NCBI GenBank assembly: GCA_030669415.1
Contig: DAOVDS010000003.1
Coordinates: forward strand, 1-41,578
Direction of reading: 5' to 3'
DNA: 41,578 nucleotides
Source: a bacterium
Lineage (GTDB): Bacteria > Planctomycetota > SKW154 > DAOVDS01
In this document: positions 26,369-34,075 of the stretch, piece after piece
How positions within the stretch are numbered: the first letter of the stretch is position 1
Layout: each line of letters starts with the position of its first letter
The notes under the pieces: model-generated
The model's database searches: none
What the model was told of the DNA's origin: nothing
Seen by the model: only the letters and a program-made list of their open reading frames with translations
Made by a program: the position numbers and the translations under genes

Positions 26369-27031
26369 ATGATAGCTGACTACTTGAGAAACGATACAGC
26401 ACTCCTGCTTCTCGTAACTGTTGGAGTACTCGTAAGATACCTGCCTCAGGCCCGTCACGACATAGCCAATAGAAAACGGAAGGTGCTTCGCAAGAAGACA
26501 TCGATTATCAGGCCGTGGCACATCTTCTGCCTGTACGTCTGCATATACGCCGTATTTCTGTTGAGAGCCGGGCACTACCCGGATTCCCTGCCTGTGGTCG
26601 TGTTGGGCAGCTTCGTTTTCGTCCTCGGCTTCACAGTGGGCCTTGCGGCACTTCTCTCACTGAGCTGGCAGTACAACGAAGAGCTTGTCTGCTACGAAGG
26701 GGCAACCCTTGTAACGCACGGCATTTACAGCATTGTACGCCACCCGGTGAGAGCGGGCATGTTCTGTGAGCTGCTTGGCATGACAATCCTCGCCGGCGCA
26801 CCTCTCCTGCTTCTTCCGCTGACGGGCGTACTCATCTTCCAGTATGTGAGGACCAGGGATGAGGAGGCACTGCTCAGGGAATTCTTCGGCGAAGCTCAAG
26901 ACAGGTACATTGCAGCCGTTCCCAGATTCAACCTGCCATACGGTTTTCTCAAAGCCTGGTGCCGCAACCGGGCAGGCCGGGCGCACACAAAGACAACACA
27001 GAAAAACCCCGGCAGCAACTCGAAGCCTTGA
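26369..27031 (+). CDS. Isoprenylcysteine carboxyl methyltransferase-like membrane methyltransferase
   Basis: The 220-residue protein has about four membrane segments and the C-terminal signature of the ICMT/PEMT-like superfamily: THGIYSIVRHPVRAGMF, a hydrophobic span, then RTRDEEALLREFFGEAQDRY. These residues bind S-adenosylmethionine in characterised members. The substrate in bacteria is usually unknown and may be a lipid or small molecule, so the name is structural only. A purine-rich GGGGGAG lies 17 nt before ATG 26369, rather far for a ribosome site. The basic tail after residue 195 is probably disordered. Confidence 0.82.
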   Translation: MIADYLRNDTALLLLVTVGVLVRYLPQARHDIANRKRKVLRKKTSIIRPWHIFCLYVCIYAVFLLRAGHYPDSLPVVVLGSFVFVLGFTVGLAALLSLSWQYNEELVCYEGATLVTHGIYSIVRHPVRAGMFCELLGMTILAGAPLLLLPLTGVLIFQYVRTRDEEALLREFFGEAQDRYIAAVPRFNLPYGFLKAWCRNRAGRAHTKTTQKNPGSNSKP

Positions 27032-27125
27032 AATCCCGCCCCGACCCGCACCTTCTCGTTAGTGCATGCCGTGTTTTAGATGTGAACTGCCACGGAAGCT
27101 TTGATTCTCTGGGGGGTATATAGAG

Positions 27126-28343
27126 ATGATGATAAAGCTTATGAGAATTCTGGTGTTCGCTTTTGTCGCGGCTCTCACCGGCATTTCCGCCGTAGCCGTC
27201 ATCAACGCGGGCTACGTTATCCCGGGAACGGCGCCCGTAATCGAGGTTATCCACTTTGTCGAAGAGCCACGCATGGAGCGTCCGGAGCCGCAGCCTCAAG
27301 AAGAACCAGAGGGTATCAGCCTGCTCTGCATGTCGCAGGAAGGCTCACGTCCGCCCTATCCATACACGATGCCGGGCTGGTACCTCGAGATGGAAAAAAT
27401 CCTTGAAAGGAGAATGACCGCCAATTTCGATGAAACACCCGCAAGCGAAGCCCTGAGGTTCGTGAGCGACCTTATCGGCATAAACATTATAGTAAGCCCC
27501 GAGGTAGATACCGAAAGCACCGTCACTCTGCGCGTCAGACAGATAAAGGCTAAGAACCTGCTCAGCCTGATACTGGAATGCATGGATGACCTCTCCTATA
27601 CGCTCAAGCCGGAAGGGGTGTACATATCGTACGACCTGGAGCCTTCGGCAAGAGAGCGGATAAATCGCGCCATCAGGGAAGCGTACTTCGAGCTGCGAAA
27701 GGAACACAAATACCGGCAATTCCTCGAAATACTCAATTCTCCGCAGGAGCACGAGTTCGACTGGACTGGAAAAAGCTCCCGGGAAGCGCTTCTCCAAGTA
27801 TGCAAGACCTGGGGTTTGCCGCTAAATCACTCCTGCTGCCGGTCTTGCAGCCTGAACCTTGAAGCGCCCCGCGGGCGCTGGAATGGCAACGCCGCGGCTG
27901 CCATGGAGCGGGCGCTCGACAATGTCGATTTCTCTTATGTATTCGATGCTGACCTCAACTGCATCGATATTGTGCGCAGTGAACAGGCAAGAACCAGGCG
28001 CTATTGGGACTCTATCGGCAGGACTGCGTTCAACAGGTTCAAGAGCAAAGCCCTTGGCTTCTCCCCGGCCGGGATGAAGCTCAACGATATGGTCAAGGAA
28101 ATAGAAAACCGTGCCGGCATCCTTGTTATTCCCGACAGACGAAGCTGGGAAAAGGACATCACAATCAATCTGACCGCCACGAATCCAACCCTGGGTGATT
28201 TGATTGAGCACCTCGAGCGCGAATATCGTATTGTCGCATGGTACTCCATGAACTTCGAGGTCAATTCATCCTGCTACGAGAATGCGCTGGTGCTCTTCTC
28301 CGAAGACAACAAGAACTTGTTTCTCTGCTCCACCTCAGAGTAG
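27126..28343 (+). CDS. Exported protein with repeated secretin-N/STN-like domains
   Basis: The 405-residue protein has an N-terminal hydrophobic segment (about 4-28) and a Pro/Glu-rich linker. Residues about 92-165 (MTANFDETPASEALRFVSDL to LKPEGVYIS) match the small STN/secretin N fold, which usually binds partner proteins in the periplasm. At least one further copy is visible near residues 310-395 (GMKLNDMVKEIENRAGILVI), and a degenerate one may lie between. The pilus secretin here has a related domain. There is no secretin channel domain, so it is not a pore. A Cys-rich HSCCRSC motif near residue 238 is unusual. Function unknown. Confidence 0.75.
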   Translation: MMIKLMRILVFAFVAALTGISAVAVINAGYVIPGTAPVIEVIHFVEEPRMERPEPQPQEEPEGISLLCMSQEGSRPPYPYTMPGWYLEMEKILERRMTANFDETPASEALRFVSDLIGINIIVSPEVDTESTVTLRVRQIKAKNLLSLILECMDDLSYTLKPEGVYISYDLEPSARERINRAIREAYFELRKEHKYRQFLEILNSPQEHEFDWTGKSSREALLQVCKTWGLPLNHSCCRSCSLNLEAPRGRWNGNAAAAMERALDNVDFSYVFDADLNCIDIVRSEQARTRRYWDSIGRTAFNRFKSKALGFSPAGMKLNDMVKEIENRAGILVIPDRRSWEKDITINLTATNPTLGDLIEHLEREYRIVAWYSMNFEVNSSCYENALVLFSEDNKNLFLCSTSE

Positions 28344-28475
28344 CTTCCAGGTTTCTCCTGACCCAAACCGGCTCGCCTGGCGCGGTCTCACCTCAAAGCA
28401 AGGTAAGTGCCGCATATCGCGGGATATGGGTATCAGTCTGTTGGTTTTTGAGGAGATTTTTGAGGAGATTGCCGG

Positions 28476-28504
28476 TTGTCTGCAGCAGGTGTTTGGCGTA
28501 TAAT
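28476..28504 (+). promoter_or_regulatory. Sigma70-type promoter of fdhE-fdhD-modE
   Basis: TTGTCT (28476-28481), a 17-bp spacer and a perfect TATAAT (28499-28504). Transcription would begin near 28511, inside the left arm of the inverted repeat at 28506-28556. Confidence 0.65.
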
Positions 28505-28505
28505 T

Positions 28506-28556
28506 CCACTTTCGTTTCACCGGAGCCGAAGACACTCTTAAGGAGAACGAAAGTGG
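28506..28556 (+). promoter_or_regulatory. fdhE: Inverted repeat covering the fdhE start codon
   Basis: CCACTTTCGTT (28506-28516) pairs perfectly with AACGAAAGTGG (28546-28556). The right arm contains the GTG start (28553), and AAGGAG lies in the loop. It may be an operator over the transcription start, or a hairpin limiting translation. If transcription starts at about 28511 only six of eleven pairs remain in RNA, which favours a DNA operator. Confidence 0.55.
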
Positions 28557-29425
28557 CCGACGAGGAAGCACAGACCTGGGCACAGAAGCTCGAAGAGGAT
28601 GTGAAACGGGCGCTGGCGGACATGCCTGAGTACGAAAAAGTGCTCGCGATGTACAGGGAACTGCTCCTTGCGCAGAACGAGGCGAAATCGAAGCTGCCGG
28701 CCGTCGAGGTGGATATGGATGCCGACCGGGCGGCGGTTTGCGCGGATACGGGTGTCACGCTTCTGGGCGAGGTAGATGCGAAGCTTGACGCCGAGGCGGC
28801 CGCGGCGCTCTTCGGCAGGCTCAAGGAGATTGCCGCCGGGCACGGCGAGGAGTTTGCCGAGGAGGCGGGGAAGCTAACCAGCGCTGTCGAATCAGGCAAG
28901 CTCGACGTCGAGGCGGTTCTGGAAGAGGCCTTCCGCGGGCAATCGAGCGAGGAGCTCAAGAAGCAGGCGATGGACCTGGACCTCGACCCGCATTTCTTCG
29001 CCCTGCTTGTCTACTCCAGCATTCGCCCGAACCTCGAGATTTATGCACAGAAGTTGGCGCCCTTGCTTGACGACAAGGACTGGGACAAGCGTTCCTGTCC
29101 CGTGTGCGGGCGGCTGCCGTATATCACGAAACTCGTGGGCGAGGAAGGCAGGCGCGTACTCTGCTGCCCCGCGTGCTCGACCACCTGGCGCTTCCCCAGG
29201 CTCAAGTGCGTCAACTGCGGCATTGACAACCACGAGAAGCTGCGCATGCTCTACGCCGAGGGCAAGTCGCGGGAGCGCTACGCCGACGTCTGTGACAACT
29301 GCAAGAGGTATCTCAAGGTCATCGATACCCGCAAGATGGCCCGCTCGCCGATAATGATGATTGCGGATGCAAGCACGCTTCACATTGACATGCTTGCGCA
29401 GCGCGAGGGGTTTGTTGCGCTTTAG
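28553..29425 (+). CDS. fdhE: Formate dehydrogenase accessory protein FdhE
   Basis: FdhE is a cytoplasmic iron-binding chaperone needed to mature respiratory formate dehydrogenases. The 290-residue protein has a helical N-terminal half and four CxxC pairs in the C-terminal half: CPVCGRLP, CCPACS, CVNCG and CDNCKRY (residues about 181-250), forming two rubredoxin-like metal sites as in E. coli FdhE. GTG 28553 follows AAGGAG; upstream in-frame sequence is unrelated and overlaps the previous gene. It is first in an operon with fdhD and a modE-like gene. The dehydrogenase itself is not in the window. Confidence 0.93.
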   Translation: MADEEAQTWAQKLEEDVKRALADMPEYEKVLAMYRELLLAQNEAKSKLPAVEVDMDADRAAVCADTGVTLLGEVDAKLDAEAAAALFGRLKEIAAGHGEEFAEEAGKLTSAVESGKLDVEAVLEEAFRGQSSEELKKQAMDLDLDPHFFALLVYSSIRPNLEIYAQKLAPLLDDKDWDKRSCPVCGRLPYITKLVGEEGRRVLCCPACSTTWRFPRLKCVNCGIDNHEKLRMLYAEGKSRERYADVCDNCKRYLKVIDTRKMARSPIMMIADASTLHIDMLAQREGFVAL

Positions 29426-29437
29426 GGAGGACTGTTC

Positions 29438-30214
29438 CTGGGAGCTTCGTCCAAGAGGAAGGTCAAGCGCATAAGGGGCAACGCCGCCCCCCGGACGGCT
29501 GTCGAGAGCATTGTCCGGGAGGTGCCTGTCTCCGTGTACATGAACGGCTCCGAGTACGCGGTGCTAATGGCGACGCCGACCGACCTGAAGCAGCTTACGC
29601 TCGGGTTCCTGCTGGGTGAGGGTGCGATAACCCGGGCCACGACCGTCGAGCGAGTGGAAATCGACCGCCGGGAATGGGTAGTCCGCGTGCAGCTTAGCGG
29701 GGAGTTCGACTCAACCCGCAAACGCGGCCTGGTGACCTCCGGGTGCGCGGCCGTGGCGCTCTACAAGGGCGCCTTCGGACTTGCGGGCGTGGGGCGCGTG
29801 AGGTCGAGGCTGCGCCTCGGCGCCGGAGAGGTTCGCAAGCTTGTCAGCCGGATGATTCGCCGCTGCGATACGTATCAGCAGACCGGCGGCATCCACTCTG
29901 CCGCGATTGCCCACAAGGGTGGCATCCTGCTGTTTGCAGAGGATGTCGGCCGGCACAACGCGGTGGACAAGGTTATCGGGCAGGCATACCTGGACTCGAC
30001 GGAACTGAGCGACAAGGTGCTTCTGTGCACGGGGCGCATATCTTCGGAGATACTAATCAAGGCAGCCAGGAGCGGGCTCCCGGTAGTGGTCTCGCGTACC
30101 TCACCTACGGACCTTTCTGTGAGGCTGGCTAACAAGCTGGGAATCACGCTTATCGGGTTTGTCCGTGGCGGTAATGTCAGCATATACAGCGGCATGCAGA
30201 GGATTGTCGATTGA
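29438..30214 (+). CDS. fdhD: FdhD, sulfur carrier for formate dehydrogenase molybdenum cofactor
   Basis: FdhD takes sulfur from a cysteine desulfurase and sulfurates the Mo/W bis-MGD cofactor before its insertion into formate dehydrogenase. The family blocks are EVPVSVYMNG, LTLGFLLGEGAI, TSGCAAVALYK, TGGIHSAAI, AEDVGRHNAVDKVIG, GRISSEI and LANKLGITLIGF. In E. coli the catalytic loop is CxxC; here only the first Cys remains (SGCAAV). The family N-terminus extends in frame upstream of the first conventional start (GTG 29522), so CTG 29438, placed 6 nt after AGGGAGGA, is a probable start. The frame is the same as fdhE, separated by its TAG. Confidence 0.9.
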   Translation: MGASSKRKVKRIRGNAAPRTAVESIVREVPVSVYMNGSEYAVLMATPTDLKQLTLGFLLGEGAITRATTVERVEIDRREWVVRVQLSGEFDSTRKRGLVTSGCAAVALYKGAFGLAGVGRVRSRLRLGAGEVRKLVSRMIRRCDTYQQTGGIHSAAIAHKGGILLFAEDVGRHNAVDKVIGQAYLDSTELSDKVLLCTGRISSEILIKAARSGLPVVVSRTSPTDLSVRLANKLGITLIGFVRGGNVSIYSGMQRIVD

Positions 30215-30228
30215 GGGGGAGGAATGAG

Positions 30229-30591
30229 ATGGCGTTCAAGCCGCGCACAAGGCTCTGGATACAGGATGAGAACGAGAAGATTATCTTTGGCACGGGGCGC
30301 GTGCGGATATTGAAAGCCATCGACGAGACCGGCTCCATGAACAAGGCGGCGCGCAAGCTGGGCATGTCGTACCGCACAGTGTGGGGCAAGGTGCACGACA
30401 CCGAGGGCAGGCTGGGCTTCAAACTGATTGAGACCTCCGTGGGCAGTAAGAGGGGCGGCTCGCGCCTGACCCCCGGCGCCCGACAGATGCTGGGCAAATT
30501 CGAGAAGTGGCACGACAAGACCATCGACTACGCGGACAAGCTGTTCGCAAAGCTCTTCGAGGAAACCACCGCCAAGAAACCCCGAAAGTGA
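30229..30591 (+). CDS. ModE-like winged-helix regulator (DNA-binding domain only)
   Basis: The 120-residue protein is a LysR/ModE-type winged helix. The helix-turn-helix is IDETGSMNKAARKLGMSYRT (about residues 28-47), then KVHDTEGRLGFKLIET and GGSRLTPGARQML. ModE represses molybdate uptake and controls molybdoenzyme genes, but this protein lacks the C-terminal molybdate-binding TOBE domains, so metal sensing would need another route. Co-transcription with fdhE-fdhD supports a role in Mo/W enzyme regulation. ATG 30229 follows GGGGGAGGA by 5 nt. Confidence 0.87.
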   Translation: MAFKPRTRLWIQDENEKIIFGTGRVRILKAIDETGSMNKAARKLGMSYRTVWGKVHDTEGRLGFKLIETSVGSKRGGSRLTPGARQMLGKFEKWHDKTIDYADKLFAKLFEETTAKKPRK

Positions 30592-30607
30592 GTGAAAGGA
30601 CTTTACC

Positions 30608-33600
30608 GTGCCTCGTACCTGTGCGGCTTGCGGTTCCCAGAACCCCGACAGGGCCAAGTTCTGCATCGAGTGCGGTGCAAAGCTCATCAAAGCGCTCACT
30701 GCAGTAAGAGAGCGGCGCAGCGTGGTTGTCCTCTTCGCCGACCTCTCAGGCTATACAGCCTTCTCGTCCGGACTCGACCCCGAAGAAGTCTCTGAAGTCA
30801 TTGACAACTGCTATCGCATAATGGGCGAGTGCGTCTACCGCTACGAAGGCACAGTTGACAAGTACATGGGCGACTGCGTCATGGCAGTCTTCGGCGCGCC
30901 CAAGGCGCATGAGAACGACACTGAGCGCGCCCTTCGCTGCGCTCTCGATATCAAGCGCGAACTCACCAAATACTCCCTCGCCAACAACCTGAACCTCGAC
31001 ATATCAATTGGAATCAACCCCGGCCTTGTCCTCTTCGGCAGAATGGGCGATGAGCGCCGCAAGGACCATACAGTGCTTGGTGATGCAGTCAACATCGCTT
31101 CGCGTCTTGAAGGAAAAGCCAAGAAGGGGCAGATACTTGTCTCCGAGAAAGTATTCAAGTCAGTGCGCGGCAAGTTCCGCTTCAAAAAGCTTGCGCCAGT
31201 TAGGGTCAAGGGCAAGAGACAGAAACTCAAAGTACACGAAGTAATTGACATTGCCGCGACTGGCGCTTACGAATCAACACTCGGCGCAGGTCTTGCGACA
31301 CTCGTCGGCCGCGACGCTGAAATCAAAAAAATCGCCCGCATTCTCACGTCCGTTAGACAAATTCCAAAGCCCCGCCGTTCATCGGCGGGGTTGGTCTCCG
31401 AAAAACCAACCGGCTCCGGCCGCATACTCGCAATCTCCGGTGAGGCAGGCGTGGGAAAGAGCCGCATGGTTTTTGAGACACGCCAGCTTGCCGAAAAACG
31501 CGGATATACTTTCCTTCGCGGCGGCTGCGACTCATTCGGCGCTAACCGCCCGTTCCGGCCCTTTGCCAACCTCATGCGCTCATACCTCAACGTTGCAGAA
31601 GGCGAAGATGAAATCACCGCCAAAGACAAGATTGAAAACGGCATGGCGGAAGTTTTCAGCAAGGAAGAGCAGCTTGAAGACCGCATCGGCGCCTTTGGAT
31701 TCCTTCTCGGCTATGAGTACGAAGACTCGCTCATGTCAAAGCTTGAAGGCAAGGCGAAGATTGACCACCTGACAGACTCGCTCGACAAGTTCTTCTTCAA
31801 GCTGGCAGAAAAAACGCCGCTTATTGTCGCTATCGAAGACCTGCACTGGGTTGACCCCTCGACGGTTGACTACCTCGACCGGCTCAGACGCCAGATAGCG
31901 GACAAACCCATCCTGCTTCTCCTTGTCTACCGCCCGCAGTTCGAGCACAAGTGGCGCAAGGTAAAAAGGTACGCAGAAATCCATCTTGAGCCATTGTCAC
32001 TCAACGATGTTACGGAATTCATCAAATCCATTCTCATTGCCGAAAGCCTGCCAAAGGGCCTTGCGAAACTGATACTCGCCAAAACCAGTGGCAACCCTTT
32101 CTTCATTGAAGAGATAATAAAGAGCCTTCTTCAGCGCGGCATACTCCACATTATCGGCAACAAGCCGGAGCTGACGGTCAGCCTGAATGACATTGAGATA
32201 CCGGACACCGTCCAAGGCGTAATTATGGCGCGTGTTGACGCGCTCGAAGCGAACACCCGCCGTGCACTCCAGGAAGCTTCAGTCATAGGCGAGACATTCC
32301 TGCTAAAGATCCTTGAGGAGGTTTCCACAGTCCGTGAGAAACTGGATACCCACCTTGCAGACCTCGAGCAGTTTGAGCTGATTTTCGAGAAGTCACGCAT
32401 CCCTGAAATCGAGTACATGTTCAAGCATGTTCTTACCCGCGATGTGCTCTACAACTCGATAACAAGAAAGAGACGCAAAGAGCTGCACAAAGCGATAGCG
32501 CAGTGCATTGAGCGCATCTGGAAAGACAACCTTACGCGCTTCTACGCCGACCTTGCACACCACTATGAGCTTGAAGGTAAAACTGACAAGGAAGTTGACT
32601 ATCTAGTCAAGGAAGCCAAGCGCCTTCTGGAAGTATCTTCATTTCTGGAAGCACGCGCACTCTTCGAAAAGGCTAACTCTAAGATTCAGAAGGTGGATAC
32701 CCGCTATATCTATAACGCAATAGGGATTGCCTCAATCGAAAGGAGAATCGGCAGACCACAAGAAGCTATAAGGATCCTCGACACGTTGGAGAAGCGATCT
32801 TTGGAGCCCGTTCTTGCTGCTAAGGCCGCTCTTGTGAGGGGATTAGTTTTGTGGGGAACAGGTGCTTATGACGAGGCTATTAGGAAATATGCGTTCGCCC
32901 TGAAAGTATTTGAGGAGACAAATAGCCATCGGGAGTTAGCAAGGACCTTGAATCTCATCGGTGTTGTTCATTGGAATCTGAATGAGCTCGGGAAGGCAGG
33001 TGAGTTCTTTGAGAAAAGCATAGAGGTCTACAAGAGCATAGGCGAGGAGAGTGGACTATCTTTTGTGCTGGAGAACTTGGGTGGTCTTCGCGGATCGCTC
33101 GAATACCTCCACGAGGCCCTTAATCTTGCAAATAAGACAGGCAATCGGGTAGCCGTAGCGGGGATTCTGAACGATATCGGCGTCGTCTACGCCAGACGAG
33201 GTGAACACAGTACCGCGCTTGACCATTATCGCAGAAGCCTGAGAATACACGAGGAAGTAGGTAACCGACGAGGTGTGGCAATTGCACTGTTCAACATTGG
33301 ATCCAAACAGTGTGATCAGGGTCAGTACTCTGCTGGCTATAATTCTTTTCGAAGAAGCCTTGCTACATTTGAGGAAGTCGATGACAGGAGAAACGCAGCC
33401 GGCGTGTTCAGCAATATGGGTGCCCTTTGTAGTGCTTGCGGTGATTATGATACGGCGCTACGCCATTTCGGTGAAAGTGCCAAAAGGTGGAAACGCTTGG
33501 GTCTCAAACGTAAGATTGCTGGCAACTACGTAGAGCAAGCGGCAGTTCTTCTAGAAAAAAATGACATGCCGGGATCACTCAAAGTACTGAAAAAAGCACA

Positions 33601-34075
33601 ACGTATTCTATCTTCTGAGAGTTGGAAGAGAAGATTGGCGGAGGTCTTCCTGCTGAAAGCACGGGCGTTGTCAATTGAAAGGAATTATGAGGCCGCAATT
33701 CAGGAAGCAGAAAAAGGCTGGAGACTTGCAGAAGAGAGCGAGAACCCGGAATTGATTCTTGTGGCACAGATTACACTTGGAGCAACCTATACAATGACAG
33801 GTGAGACAGAGAAGGCAGATAGAGCATTCAAGGAAAGTCGGAGGATAGCCAGTAAGATGCATCCCAATGCGGGTGCGGAGGTCTATTACGAATACGGCAA
33901 GTTCCTGTTCGAGCAGTGGAAGCAGCACAGCAGGAAGCGCGACAAAGACAAGGCCAAAAAGATACTCATACGCGCCAAGGAACTCTACGACTACCGTGTC
34001 AAGCATGGCTACCGCCGCAAGGAGCTTGACGAAATCAACTCCATGCTAACTGAGATAGAGAAAAAGCGGAGATGA
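30608..34075 (+). CDS. Class III nucleotidyl cyclase-AAA ATPase-TPR signalling protein
   Basis: The 1155-residue cytoplasmic protein starts with a zinc ribbon (CAACG then CIECG, residues 5-23). A class III cyclase domain follows (about 38-205): VVVLFADLSGYTAFS has the first metal Asp, KYMGDCVMAVFG the substrate Lys and second metal Asp, and GDAVNIASRLE the transition-state residues. A palindrome-encoded linker (about 250-265) leads to an AAA/STAND ATPase with GEAGVGKSRM (Walker A) and LIVAIEDLHWVD (Walker B). The rest is TPR repeats. It probably makes cAMP under control of ligand-bound TPRs. GTG 30608 follows AAAGGA. Bases about 32700-33870, the TPR core, are clearly more AT-rich. Confidence 0.9.
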   Translation: MPRTCAACGSQNPDRAKFCIECGAKLIKALTAVRERRSVVVLFADLSGYTAFSSGLDPEEVSEVIDNCYRIMGECVYRYEGTVDKYMGDCVMAVFGAPKAHENDTERALRCALDIKRELTKYSLANNLNLDISIGINPGLVLFGRMGDERRKDHTVLGDAVNIASRLEGKAKKGQILVSEKVFKSVRGKFRFKKLAPVRVKGKRQKLKVHEVIDIAATGAYESTLGAGLATLVGRDAEIKKIARILTSVRQIPKPRRSSAGLVSEKPTGSGRILAISGEAGVGKSRMVFETRQLAEKRGYTFLRGGCDSFGANRPFRPFANLMRSYLNVAEGEDEITAKDKIENGMAEVFSKEEQLEDRIGAFGFLLGYEYEDSLMSKLEGKAKIDHLTDSLDKFFFKLAEKTPLIVAIEDLHWVDPSTVDYLDRLRRQIADKPILLLLVYRPQFEHKWRKVKRYAEIHLEPLSLNDVTEFIKSILIAESLPKGLAKLILAKTSGNPFFIEEIIKSLLQRGILHIIGNKPELTVSLNDIEIPDTVQGVIMARVDALEANTRRALQEASVIGETFLLKILEEVSTVREKLDTHLADLEQFELIFEKSRIPEIEYMFKHVLTRDVLYNSITRKRRKELHKAIAQCIERIWKDNLTRFYADLAHHYELEGKTDKEVDYLVKEAKRLLEVSSFLEARALFEKANSKIQKVDTRYIYNAIGIASIERRIGRPQEAIRILDTLEKRSLEPVLAAKAALVRGLVLWGTGAYDEAIRKYAFALKVFEETNSHRELARTLNLIGVVHWNLNELGKAGEFFEKSIEVYKSIGEESGLSFVLENLGGLRGSLEYLHEALNLANKTGNRVAVAGILNDIGVVYARRGEHSTALDHYRRSLRIHEEVGNRRGVAIALFNIGSKQCDQGQYSAGYNSFRRSLATFEEVDDRRNAAGVFSNMGALCSACGDYDTALRHFGESAKRWKRLGLKRKIAGNYVEQAAVLLEKNDMPGSLKVLKKAQRILSSESWKRRLAEVFLLKARALSIERNYEAAIQEAEKGWRLAEESENPELILVAQITLGATYTMTGETEKADRAFKESRRIASKMHPNAGAEVYYEYGKFLFEQWKQHSRKRDKDKAKKILIRAKELYDYRVKHGYRRKELDEINSMLTEIEKKRR
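31370..31390. repeat. Short palindromic repeat inside the cyclase gene
   Basis: CCCCGCCG-TTCAT-CGGCGGGG, preceded by AAAG. A nearly identical intergenic copy lies at 26111-26130. Here it encodes part of the linker between the cyclase and ATPase domains and keeps the frame open. Confidence 0.7.

Noticed and set aside
30213-30223. Second copy of the tRNA-Asn att core (11-nt match GAGGGGGAGGA)
   Set aside because: The match is explained by the modE ribosome-binding site and does not extend into flanking bases.
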